Of a stretch of 64,000 nucleotides of DNA, positions 24,684 to 34,316 are shown piece after piece. The stretch lies in contig JAULSR010000006.1 in the NCBI GenBank assembly GCA_030512295.1, forward strand, positions 1,178,001 to 1,242,000. The letters are read 5' to 3'. Positions within the stretch are counted from its first letter, which is position 1. Every line of letters starts with the position of its first letter. Origin of the DNA: Bombardia bombarda (Eukaryota; Ascomycota; Sordariomycetes; Sordariales; Lasiosphaeriaceae). Position numbers and translations under genes: made by a program. The notes under the pieces were generated by a model. It saw only the letters and a program-made list of their open reading frames with translations, searched no databases and had not been told where the DNA came from.

Positions 24684-25577
24684 TCAAAACATTGTAGGAA
24701 TAAAATTCCCCGAGTCCGTCTTCTGCTCCTCCGCCGACTGAGGGAAGGCGGCGATGCCAGCAATGATGCCGGCCACCATGAAGAGCAGCGAGATGATGGA
24801 CCACATGATGCCCCAGCACTGGGAAGAGCCACCGTAGCGCTTGGCAAAGACGCTGGCGTCGGAGCTGTTGACCTTGCGCAGGATCAAGTCGTCGCACTGG
24901 ATGGCGCGTCAGTCAAGAAAACAAATCGGGAGAAAATCACAACTTACAATATCCCAAACGCTATACAGCGACGACATGACACCGATAAACAGCTGCACAC
25001 CACAGTCAGCGAAAACTCGAGATTTCCTCAATCCAGGAAAAAAACAAACCACAACATATCGCAAAGCCTCCGCGTGCGCAATAAACCAACACCCCACCAT
25101 CAGCCCAACCGCCAACAACACCGTTAGAATCGTCAACCAGTCCTTCCTCCCCCACCACAGCGTCAACAAGAAACACACGCCCACCACAATACTCGCCACC
25201 TTGCTCGCGACGATATTGAACCCGCAAAACGTCAGCAGCGCCCCGATCAGCGAGCTGCCCAGATACCCCGCGGGAAGCGTAAACGCGCTCCGCCCCCCTT
25301 GCATGTGCGTGACGCCGCCCTCGCGCGGGTCGAGCGAGATGCTCTTGACGCGGCCGCCGGTCAGCACGCAGGTGATGGCGTGCCCGAACTCGTGGAAGGC
25401 GATGACGAGCATCTTGAAGGGCCACAGGACGTAGCGCACGTAGGGCAGGTTCCAGAGGAGGGCGATGGCGACGATGTAGGCGCCGATGACGCCGAGGGTG
25501 ACTTTTTGCGTGTCGTTCACGGTGAGGGCGCGGCGGAGGAGGTGGTCTGGTGAGGGGGCTGGCCAGGTTGGGGCCAT
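24684..25577 (-). CDS. Peptidase M50B-like integral membrane metalloprotease
   Basis: Predicted site-2-protease-like zinc peptidase (M50B-like family). Exons on the minus strand: 25577-25050, 24992-24948 and 24896-24684, encoding 261 residues. The HEFGH zinc-binding and catalytic motif lies at residues 62-66, directly after a transmembrane segment; more hydrophobic helices follow (GVIGAYIVAIALLW, LTILTVLLAVGLMVGCWF, IISLLFMVAGIIAGIAAF). The upper intron (24993-25049, 57 bp, GTTTGT...CAG) has no stop and keeps frame, so reading through it adds 19 residues. I treat it as an intron because splicing joins two hydrophobic segments neatly. The lower intron (24897-24947) has a GTAAGT donor. The frame is open upstream to an ATG at 25703, so a longer N-terminus is possible. 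Confidence 0.85.
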
Positions 25578-26285
25578 TTTGGGCGGTGGTGCTGTTGTTG
25601 GGTTCGCGTTGAATGTGGCGGTGTATACTTTGGTTATCCGCGTCTCGTTCGCGGTTTCGATCGATCGTTTGTTCGCAATTCGTTCGCGACGGTGGAATGT
25701 CAAGTTGGAGGTCGAGGTTGAGGCTTGCGAGAATGTTTAAAGGTGGGACCACTCGCCTACATAAGTACCAGCAGATGCGTTTCACAACCCCCGTAAGCAT
25801 GAACGTGGCGCGGTTTTTTGGCTTGGGATTGCGCGTCCCTCCCTTCCTCCCTTCGATCGACCCAAGCAGCCCTATTGTTGCGTTGCCCCCGTGGCTTGGC
25901 TCTGGTAGCGCTATATTTAGACATTTCAGTGGAGATTTGAATGGCTGGCGATCGTCTTCCAGGGGACTTCCCCACATCTACGAGATAGCGCCGTCTCAAA
26001 GGCGAGCGAAACGAGCAGCTCGGGCGCTAACGTGATTAGCTCCAGGGCATTGTCCGCCTTAACCTGGCGCCGCCGATGCGTTTTAAGAGGGCTTGAGGAT
26101 ATTCTTTTGCTGGTTGGGAATAGCCTCAGTTGCTTTTACTTCCATGAAAGGGGCTTGATACTATTTGCACCCATTGAGTCTCTCTGTCTTGATAATTCTT
26201 GTTATTTGGGATTGGTCTGAATAATTCACCGTCTTATTACCTTGTCAAACCCCGCCTTCAACAACTAGTTCTAGAAGTAATTGCG
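25578..26285. other. Divergent promoter region, M50B-like and VOC genes
   Basis: This 708-bp spacer separates divergent genes. The M50B-side frames here are extensions without protein-family features. No further gene was found. Confidence 0.45.
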
Positions 26286-26684
26286 ATGGCCCTCGCATCA
26301 GCCCATATCCGCATCGCGCGCCCAACAAACAACACTGACGCGCTGCTGCCTTTTTACTGCAACGGCCTGGGCTTCGAGGTGCTCGGTAGCTTTACTGACC
26401 ACGAAGGGTTCGACGGGGTCATGCTGGGTCATAAATCAGCCGGGTATCATCTCGAGTTCACCCGAGATTCTGCTCATGACGCCGGTCGAGCACCAACTCA
26501 GGACAACCTCCTCGTCTTTTATCTCCCAGACAAGACCACCTTTGTCCAAGCCGTCGCGCAGATGGAGAACAACGGCTTTGCAGCCGTCACCAGCTTGAAT
26601 CCCTATTGGGACCGCTGCGGCAAGACGTTTGAAGACGCCGATGGCTACAGGGTCGTCCTGGCTGAGACGGCGTCACCAGTTTAA
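26286..26684 (+). CDS. VOC superfamily (glyoxalase-fold) protein
   Basis: Single-exon protein of 132 residues starting MALASAHIRIARPTNN. The vicinal oxygen chelate fold is suggested by the paired beta-alpha-beta-beta-beta layout: an N-terminal half through GFEVLGSFTDHEGFDGVMLG and YHLEFTRD, and a C-terminal half with NLLVFYLPDKTTFVQAVAQM, the segment NPYWDRCGKTFEDADGYRVV and a final strand. It resembles the YycE-like group, which often lacks a full metal-binding set. The substrate is unknown; a glyoxalase I activity should not be assumed. Confidence 0.85.
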   Translation: MALASAHIRIARPTNNTDALLPFYCNGLGFEVLGSFTDHEGFDGVMLGHKSAGYHLEFTRDSAHDAGRAPTQDNLLVFYLPDKTTFVQAVAQMENNGFAAVTSLNPYWDRCGKTFEDADGYRVVLAETASPV

Positions 26685-27064
26685 TAAGACCCCCGCAATC
26701 CAATGCAACCTTTGAAAACGGCCGATAAGCGAGCCGTTCTCGGGTCTTGGTCACTATAAGCTTGTTCTCACACTTTAATCACATCCGATGTCTAATAACA
26801 AGCCGAGATGCCACCCACGGATAAAGTGACGTTACGTGCCAGAGAAGCCAGAGTAGGCAGGAGGAGACTGGCAGAATGGCACATAAGGCGGCCAGAGGAA
26901 CTGAATAAGGGAGGGTCGAATGCGGAGTGCAGATCCTCCCACTGCAGATCCCGTCGTCTTTTCACCTTTATCTACAATATAAAAAGGGACGCTGCGACCG
27001 TCACCCTCGCGTCCTTGACCCGCCATTGACGACGACACCGATCCGACGTCCTCAAACAGACACG
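26685..27064. other. Short intergenic region before the glycosidase-like gene
   Basis: These 380 bp should contain the 3' UTR of the VOC gene and the promoter of the secreted protein. An AT-rich CAATATAAAAAG stretch near 26975 is a plausible TATA-like element about 90 bp upstream of the start codon. Confidence 0.4.
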
Positions 27065-28939
27065 ATGATCTTGTCTGGCGTCTGGCTGCTTCTCCCGCCA
27101 CTGCTGGCTACCATAGCCAGTGTCAATGGCCAAGAAACTGGTAACCACCCAGACTGGCCGAGATGGTGCGGAAAGGTTTACAAAGCAGGGCAAGTTGAAA
27201 CATCCCATCTCGGCTGTGGCATAAAGCTAACAAGCATTCAGATACCCAAGCTACGACCCAGGCGGCCAGACAGAGCCTCCCGTTCCCTCTCCCGACGCAC
27301 CGCTCCTATACGTGCAGTTCAAGCCGCGATACAGCCTCTACCTCGACAGCGAGCCGCAGGGTGAGATAATCGTGAACGCCGAGCTCTCAGACTTCTTCGG
27401 CAGCCCCTGGCCCGCCAGAAACTCCTCCTCAACCACCTCCAACCAATTCTCATTCTCCATCCACGTGGGCGACAACGAAGAAAACATCCTCCTCGCCAGC
27501 TCCTCCGTGGCCGTCAACACGACAGGCAACATCTTCACCTTTGACCTCTCCACCCTAACACCCAGCCTCGCGCCCATCAACCTGACCCTCCGCGGCACAG
27601 GCCCACAACAACAACAAGCCGCCTTTACAGCAACCAGCGAGCTGCTCTACCTGCCCGAGAAGACGAACGGCAGCGTGACCAAGCTGGACAACCTCAACGG
27701 CGGCATGCTGTTCCGCAACGCCGCCTCGGGCAACAGGTTTGTGCCGCTGCTGCCCTACGGCTTCTACTCGTCGTACGACGGCTTCCTGGCCAAGAACGAC
27801 ACGGGCGTGATCCAGGACTATGCGGACCTCGGGCTCAACGCCATGACGCCGCTGACCATCTACCGCGACGCGCCCGGCGCGTTTGCCTACTTTGACAAGA
27901 TCGACCTCAAGTTCATGTACGACCTGCGCGAGGGGTACAAGAACCTGACGTATGTGCGGGAGCAGGTGCTGGCGGCGCGGGATGCCGAGGCCATTTTTGC
28001 GTATTGGAGCACGGATGAGTATGTCCTCCTCCCCTGTTATCCCCATCACCCCAGCAACTATCCCCTACCCCTCCCCTTATTTTAATCTAACCAACCCCCC
28101 CCCCCCCCCGCCCCACAGACCAGACGGCTGGCAAGACCCCTTCGCCCTGCCCCCCTAGCCTACACCCTCCTCCACGCCCTCGACCCCTACCACCCCGTCG
28201 CCCTCGTCCTCAACTGCCAAAACTACTACTTCGCGTCCTACTCCGCCGGCGCCGACATCCTCATGGAAGACGTCTACCCCATCGGCATCAACGCCACCTT
28301 CTCCAAGTGGGGCACCGCCTGCAACGCCACCCTCGGCGACTGCGGCTGCGACAACTGCGCCGGCTCGGTATTCGACGTGCCCCACCGCCTCGACGATCTG
28401 AGTAAATACGAAAGGTGGCTCGGCCGCTGGCCAAAGACCAAGCTGCACAACCCGCAGAGCTTTCATGGGGAGGGCTACTGGGGAAGGGATCCGACGGTGC
28501 AGGAAGCGTGGGCGATGAATGCGCTGGCGGTGAACCATGGCGCGCAGGGGTTTGTCTCGTGGGTGTGGCCGGCGAGTGGGGAGTTGGGGGCGGCGCATGG
28601 GGAGATGAGTAGGGTTTTGGGGGGCAGGAGGTGGTGGAGTTTTTGGTGGGGGGTGATAGGCCGCATGGGGTGGGGGTTTTGGTTGAGGGTGAAGAAAAAG
28701 GGGGAGAGATGGTGGATGCGGCGTGGTGGAGGGTTGGGAGGAGGGTGTTGGTTAGTGTGGTGAATGGCGGGGAGGGGGAAGTGAAAGGGGGTGTCGAGGT
28801 GCCGTTGCCTGGGGGTGGGGATGGGGTTATAGTGAGTACGCCGTGGGGGGGTGTGCAGTGGACGTTGGAGGGGGGGAAGTTGAGTGTTGGGGGGCTGCCG
28901 GGGTTGGCGACGAGTATGGTGATTATTGAGTTGGAGTGA
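27065..28939 (+). CDS. Secreted glycoside hydrolase-like protein, two apparent frameshifts
   Basis: Putative extracellular carbohydrate-active enzyme of unassigned family. A signal peptide (MILSGVWLLLPPLLATIASV) is followed by an N-terminal beta-rich region rich in N-glycosylation sequons, then a probable TIM-barrel part (LLPYGFYSSYDGF, TPLTIYRDAPGAF, ILMEDVYPIGIN, NHGAQGFVSWVWPASGE) and a short C-terminal beta domain. Exons: 27065-27189, 27242-28018 and 28119-28939. Intron 1 (52 bp) works only as GC-AG with a GCTAAC branch site; intron 2 is GT-AG and contains a C15 run. One C appears missing from the C6 run 28150-28155, creating a premature TAG, and one G from the G6 run 28619-28624. With both restored the protein has about 574 residues. 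The DCGCDNCAG segment suggests a disulfide cluster. Confidence 0.75.
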
Positions 28940-29354
28940 GGGTGGTGTGGTGGGTGTTTATGGGGATGGGCGGTTATGGTTGTCTGCCATTGGTACTTTA
29001 TCTTATTGCTTAACCCTGTGAAAAACTCGATGAATAGTCTCGCTGGTTGAAAGGGTATGTCTGATCTGCTGGTAAAGGACTGATAAAATGAAGCCACAGA
29101 AGCTGATATAGATCGCTGTTGAACTGATCTCCTCCTCATTATATCCCGAATCCAACCTACCTTGACAATCCACCACCTTTTTAAACGTATATACATTACC
29201 CCTATTATATTCTATCCAAACGCCAAACACCGATCCATCCAAGTCAACATGATGAACATTATAAATCACTCCCCCAACATAACTTCACCTACTTGTTTTC
29301 AACCTCTCGCCTCTTTCCCCATCCCAGCCTAAACAACTGACCTCCCCCATCACA
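28940..29354. other. Convergent 3' region
   Basis: These 415 bp lie between the convergent ends of the glycosidase-like gene and the permease. The sequence is AT-richer than its flanks. No coding feature was seen. Confidence 0.45.
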
Positions 29355-30874
29355 TCACCTCCCCGCCACCCTCTTCTCAAGATACCGAAACGGCACATAC
29401 AACCCCCCGCCACCACAAACGCCAGCTCAAAACCAATATCCCCCGTCCGCTCCGCAATCGGCCCCACAAACCACGCCTGGTCCATGCTCGGCACCACGAG
29501 CCCGAAGCTCCCCACGCCCGCCGCCATGGCCGCCACGCCCCACGGCAGCAGCCGCGCCGTGTTCCACGCGTCCACGTCATACCTCTCATAATCGCCGCCC
29601 CTAAACCACCAATGCTCCGCCAGCACGACCCCGAGAAACGCGCTGCTCCAGTACCCAATCAGACCGATAAAGTTCTCCAGACTCGCAAAGAAATCCACCG
29701 CGGCGCGGATGCTGACGGGAATAATGATGGCAGCGATCACTACCGCAAACACGTAGCGCGGCACGCGGAACAAGATGGGGATGAGCATCTGTAGGTTGAG
29801 CGTGACCGAGTACGAAGTCGCGGCCATGTTGCCCAGCAGCGTAAAGGATAGGACCACCACCAAGAACTTGCCGAAGCCTCCGGCGGGCTCGAGCATGGCG
29901 GCCAGCACGCCACCGACAAGATAAGAGTCGTAGCCGGCGGACCACGAGGGGCTGCTGGGGATGGCGCCGGCAATGGCAGCGCCGAGGACCATGAGCGTGA
30001 CCGACGGCACGAGCAGGCCGAGGTACGAGTACCAAAAGATCTTTGCGGGCGAGGTAGCGGGCGACAGGTACGTGGTGAAGTCGGACGCGAGACAGGCCCA
30101 GGGGATCATGTAGCTCGCGATGAGCATGCCAAAGGTCAGCACGCCGCGGGCGGTCGGCGGCGCCTCGGGCACGGCCTGCGAGCGCAGGCTGGCGCCGCCG
30201 CAGCCGACGGCGACAACAAGGGCGACGAGCGCGGGGATCCAGGCGTAGCGCTCGTACGTGTGCAGCACGCGAAAGCCGCAGAAGGAGATGAGCATGGCGA
30301 GCAGGGCGATGATGACAATACCGACGTTGACGCTAAGATTGCCCGCGGCGATGGCGGCGAGCCCCTGGCCGCCGATGACGGCCATGATGACGCAGAAGCC
30401 CGTGAGCGTGGCCAGGTTGAGCAGCACCGGGATGGAGACGAGGTAGCGGCCGAAGGAGAAGCGCGCCTGGATCATCTGGCGCATGCCGAGCTTGGGCCCC
30501 CAGGTGGAGAGGTAGGCCGGCAGCAGGGTGGTCAGGAGGGAGAAGAAGAGGATGACGAGGGACGAGTCGCGCAGGGAGAGGCCGATGGCGGGCCCGAGCA
30601 TGCCAAAGGTGATGGGCAGCGTGTTTGTGTTCATGCACCACCAGAGCGTGAAGATGTTGACTGTTTCTTGGACCGTCCGCTCCTTGACGGGGATCGGCGC
30701 GATGCCCTTGACCTCGACCCGGCCGAACGCTGCGGCCCGGGCGAGGAGGGCGGCCGAGCGGGTCCATCGTCCCGTCGTGGTGGGAGGAGGGGAGACATTG
30801 GTAGGGCTATCCATCTCTCGTCGTCCCGTCTTCTCAACGTCGCCGCCAACAGCGTCTTTTTCTTGTAGCGACAT
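29355..30874 (-). CDS. Purine-cytosine permease, NCS1 family (Fcy2-type)
   Basis: Plasma-membrane proton symporter of the NCS1 family that imports cytosine, adenine, guanine or hypoxanthine. Single exon. A hydrophilic N-terminus with GIAPIPVKERT is followed by about twelve hydrophobic helices, with family segments such as NIFTLWWCMNTNTLPITFGM, FSFGRYLVSIPVLLNL, SDFTTYLSP and LENFIGLIGYWSSAF. The plus-strand C6 run 29403-29408 appears one base short. As read, the frame runs on to 29285 with an unlikely Arg/Gly-rich tail; with one base added the tail becomes GGLYVPFRYLEKRVAGR and stops at 29355-29357. That gives about 506 residues, the usual family length. Confidence 0.92.
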
Positions 30875-31790
30875 GGGGTGTGAGCTGAATTTTTCAAACC
30901 TTGAGACTTGGCGAGGAAGTCTAGGTTTCTTCAGAACTTTATTCCAGGTTGATAAAAAAAAAGTACAACAAAGTAATGATTCTCAGCAATGCTCGCAGTC
31001 GCTACAAGCAAGAATAAAAGAAAAAAAAGAAGCGAGCACTGCAATCAACTTTGACTGATTGACAGAATCCCCGCCTGCTGTCGTTTCGTTACAGGTCTTG
31101 TTGGATGTTACTCACAGTCACACATGAACCACACACGAGATGACTCCGAATCGCCAAGGACGACAGCTCGAGCCAGTGCTCGGTAGTACTTCAAGCTTGC
31201 GCTCGTATAGAGTGGAGGATCAAGTAGACTGTGGAAGATGCGAAGGACATCGCAAGGAACCACCCATGAAAAGCAATCCACACTTTCCCCGTTGGTGTTT
31301 GATGATGGATGGTTGGGATGGGACGATAAGAACCCGCTAAGGCAAAAAAAAAAAAAAAAAAAAAGTTACAAGTTCGCTTAGTACCAGGGTAGACGGTTCA
31401 AGATCATTAGTGGATCTGTTCTAGACCGTTTGACTACCCAGGGCGGCCAGGGAAGCATTAATGGGGGTGAAGAGCGGGAGTGGCGATAAGCGGGCTGGCG
31501 GGCGGGCGAGGAAGTAGCGATGAGGGGCTGACATGTCTGTGATTGATATCGAGGCAGCTGCGAACCAGTCTCCCCCCACCATTTCGGGTTGAGGTATTTC
31601 CAAAAGGTCGGCAGTTGTTCCCTCTCTCCTCCACCAAGGATGCCAACTGCTCAAATATTCAGAATTGTCAACGAGCCCGAAGTTAATTCACGTAATCCCA
31701 TATTTGCTCACATCAGCAAGATAGCGATTGAAAGAGAAAGTAAGATAGATGTAAGAAAACATCCCCAGGTTTGGCCAACGGCGACATCAC
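30875..31790. other. Spacer upstream of the permease
   Basis: The promoter region of the minus-strand permease lies at its left end. An A19 tract occurs near 31346-31364. No gene is supported. Confidence 0.45.
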
Positions 31791-31800
31791 TGGTTATCAA
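31791..31800. repeat. Left target-site duplication of the MITE-like element
   Basis: TGGTTATCAA, repeated exactly at 32148-32157. Allowing one mismatch, the duplication extends to 12 bp on each side. Confidence 0.7.
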
Positions 31801-31802
31801 CG

Positions 31803-32147
31803 ACCTGGCTAAAATGACGGTGTCCCCTGCTAGAATGACCGTGTATGTACTTCTACCCATATTCCTTCATGTGCACGTATTATTTTGACAGATGCCGGAA
31901 CACTGATTCTAACTGTTACCCGAATCCTTAACCACTTAACCATTAATTAATACCTAACTTCCATTTAAAAGAATCGTGGTTACGGTTAATGGTTAGATGG
32001 TTAGGGATTCGGGTTATGGTTAGAATCAGGATATCTATTTTGAAGTGGGGCTGTAGTTAGATTCGATTGGTTTAGAATCTGTTTTTCAATACCAATTAGG
32101 CTGAGACACCGTCATTCTATCAGGACGCACCGTCATTTTAGCAGGGT
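31803..32147. mobile_element. MITE-like non-autonomous DNA transposon, 345 bp
   Basis: Bounded by imperfect terminal inverted repeats of about 42 bp (31803-31844 and 32106-32147), flanked by a 10-bp perfect direct repeat. Each terminal repeat holds two tandem copies of a motif of about 20 bp: GCTAAAATGACGGTG, then a diverged copy GCTAGAATGACCGTG. A second, internal inverted repeat (31903-31954 with 31978-32029) forms a large hairpin. No transposase frame is present. A duplication of 10-12 bp and long terminal repeats are closest to Mutator-like elements, but the superfamily is inferred, not shown. Confidence 0.75.
31903..32029. repeat. Internal imperfect palindrome of the MITE
   Basis: Left arm 31903-31954 pairs with right arm 31978-32029 over about 50 bp with few mismatches; both arms contain CTGATTCTAAC, ACCCGAATCC and TAACCATTAA. 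The loop is about 23 bp. The transcript or single strand would fold into a long hairpin. Confidence 0.8.
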
Positions 32148-32157
32148 TGGTTATCAA
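32148..32157. repeat. Right target-site duplication of the MITE-like element
   Basis: TGGTTATCAA directly next to the right terminal inverted repeat, identical to 31791-31800. Confidence 0.7.
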
Positions 32158-32721
32158 GGGTTCTGCTCATCTCCCCTGCTTGCCGCACCGGCAACAACGA
32201 GTTCTATTTGTCTCTAGCGTTCCTACCGCACGCGCGGGCATTTGCATCTTTGGGACGACCCGCCAGTCCGGCACACACGATGCACTATCGATTGCCGCGA
32301 TACTAAAATCCTTCGCGCAACTCTATTCAAAGTGTCAGCCCAACTTAATGAGGGAAAGGCTGCAGAGATATGTCTCGCTCCAAGGACGCAAATAATGCCT
32401 TGTCAATCAGCAACTCATATCATTTCAACCAAGTCAACATTACAATATACGTCCAAAGTGGCCAGGTAACCAAGCAACACAAAGTAGCCACACTCAGTAT
32501 CAATCATATCTCACCCAACCCACCCATTAAATAGCACGGTTCAAATGTCAGTCACAGAATCAGTACATGACCGTAATTACATTCAAACATACAGGTCTGT
32601 ACCAGTATCTCTTTCCCCTCCCTCAACCACCACTTCTATATACTAGGTAAGCACATAGGTCAGACCAGTAGTTCTCTTAACGCTATAACGTGCAACAGCC
32701 AGCCCCGATAATGGCAGTCAT
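32158..32721. other. Spacer between the MITE and TRM61
   Basis: AT-rich sequence without a supported gene. It is the 3' flank of the minus-strand TRM61 gene. Confidence 0.45.
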
Positions 32722-34316
32722 CTAGCCCTCCGTCTCAGCCATCTTCTCATCCCTCTCTTTCCTCCTCGTCTTCCGGTTCCCCAGCTTCTTCATCTGCTCC
32801 TGCCTCTCCTTCTTCCTCGCCGCCTTGTCCAAATTCCCCACCACCTGCTTCTCCTCCCCAATCGGGTACTTCTTAGCCGTCGCCTCCTCATCCTCCTTAG
32901 TCCACTCCCTCGGTAGAATCGCAAACACCAAATACGAAGTATGCGTCTTGATCTCCGGCTCGCCGCGCGTCACCAGCCGCCCATCCATCCACGGGTGCGC
33001 CGACGTCTCCACCGCGCCACCCTTCTTCCCACCACCAACACCCTCCCCATCAATCCCATCCTCCCCCCAGCATCCCCACCCTTCCCACCATGCGGCCCCC
33101 TCGTCGCATGCTCCCTAAACCGATCCTCAATCTCCGTCAGCCTCCCCAGCGCCTCCTCCACGTCCCTCGCCGAGTTATTCACCCCCCTATCCACCGGCAT
33201 ATTCAGCCCGACCCGATCCCTCACCGTATGATACTTGCGATTCGCAATCTCCACCATATCAATATCCACCCACCCCAGCCGGCGCATCGCCGACACCGTC
33301 TTGGTGACCTGCTCAATACACGGCGAGAACGAGCAGATATACACGCTCTTCCTCGGATTCAGCGGCGACGTCCACTCCCCCTCCCCCTCCTTCCTCTGCC
33401 CAGCGGCCTCGCTCAGCCCCGTATACCCCTCGGGCTTGCGCCTCGACAGATGCGGCAGCGCCTCCCACGGCGCCGGCAAGTCCAGAAACACCGCCTCGGC
33501 CTCGGGGCTGCGGCTACCCTCAATCAGAAACCCGTCCTTGTAGACGTCGCGGTGGGTCAGGTGCACGATCTGGTCGAGGCAGTGGTCGGCGAGCTCCTGC
33601 TTCATCTTGTGGAAGCGCTGCTCGTGGTACTCGAAGCTGATAACCCTGCCGCGCTTCTTCTTCTTGTCGGCGTCGTCGGGCTGCGGGTAGCCGTTGTAGA
33701 CGGCGCGCGCGGACGCGTGGCTGAAGCTGCCTGAGCCGGCGCCCGCCTCGATGACGACGGCGCCCGGGCGCGCGCGGATCCGGTGCAGGATGTAGCTGTA
33801 GTCGGGCGTGTAGACGACCTGGGTACGGTGCGGCAGGCTCGTCGTCCAGATCTCGGGCGTCGGCGGCAGGACGTGGATGAAGCCGCTGGAGGCGGCGACG
33901 GCTTCTTTTACGCCGTTGGCGTTTAGGGCGGCAGCGGCGGGATTAGTAGTGGTGGTGTCGGCGCCGCTCTCGTTGTCGCGGTCGGCTTCGTCCCCCGGGA
34001 CGCGCTTCCTCTTGCGCCCGCGCGAGCCCGTGTCTACCTTTGAGGCGCGGATCTGCGAGCCCCAGGGCACGTTGAGCATGGTCGAGTGCGGGAAGGAGCC
34101 GTAGCGCGTGTTGACGACGACGCCCTCGGAGTAGCCGTCGTGCTCGCCTGATGTCTGCTGCAGGTAGACGGGCATGAGGTTGTCGCGCGAGAGGTGGAGG
34201 ACGGCGAGCGAGTTGGCCTTGGTGCGGGGGCCGAGCTCGAGGAAGGGCGAGATGGAGGAAGACATTGTGCGTGCTGTTGTTTTTGCTGCTGCTGCTGCTG
34301 CTAGTGTTGATGCCAT
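32722..34316 (-). CDS. TRM61: tRNA (adenine-N1-)-methyltransferase catalytic subunit TRM61 (m1A58)
   Basis: S-adenosylmethionine-dependent catalytic subunit that, with TRM6, makes m1A58 in the T-loop of tRNAs. The N-terminal family block is SPFLELGPRTKANSLAVLHL. The SAM-binding motif VVIEAGAGSGSFSHASARA lies near residue 185, followed by GRVISFEYHEQR and FLDLPAPWEALPHLSR. A disordered acidic insert precedes the Rossmann fold. One G appears missing at the plus-strand C6 run 33063-33068. As read, the frame ends at 32970; with the base added it continues through PWMDGRLVTRGEPEIKTHTS and YLVFAILPREWTKED into a Lys/Arg-rich tail ending at 32722, about 531 residues. An alternative start at 34265 (MSSSISPFLE) matches typical N-termini better; the longer form adds an Ala-rich leader. 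Confidence 0.92.

Noticed and set aside
25006..25977. Minus-strand 323-codon frame overlapping the M50B-like gene
   Set aside because: Out of frame with the HEFGH-containing protein and rich in Arg/Pro/His, typical of a shifted frame.
28288..29196. Minus-strand 302-codon frame opposite the glycosidase-like gene
   Set aside because: Low-complexity Pro/Ser/Thr translation created by the frame opposite GGN-rich coding sequence.
26286..30874. Possible catabolic cluster of VOC protein, glycosidase-like protein and permease
   Set aside because: Orientations are mixed, the permease is a nucleobase transporter, and no shared regulator or pathway logic is visible.
31903..32029. TTAACC/TTAGGG-like units that could suggest telomeric sequence
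   Set aside because: They are irregular and arranged as two inverted arms inside a transposon-like element, not as a tandem telomere array.
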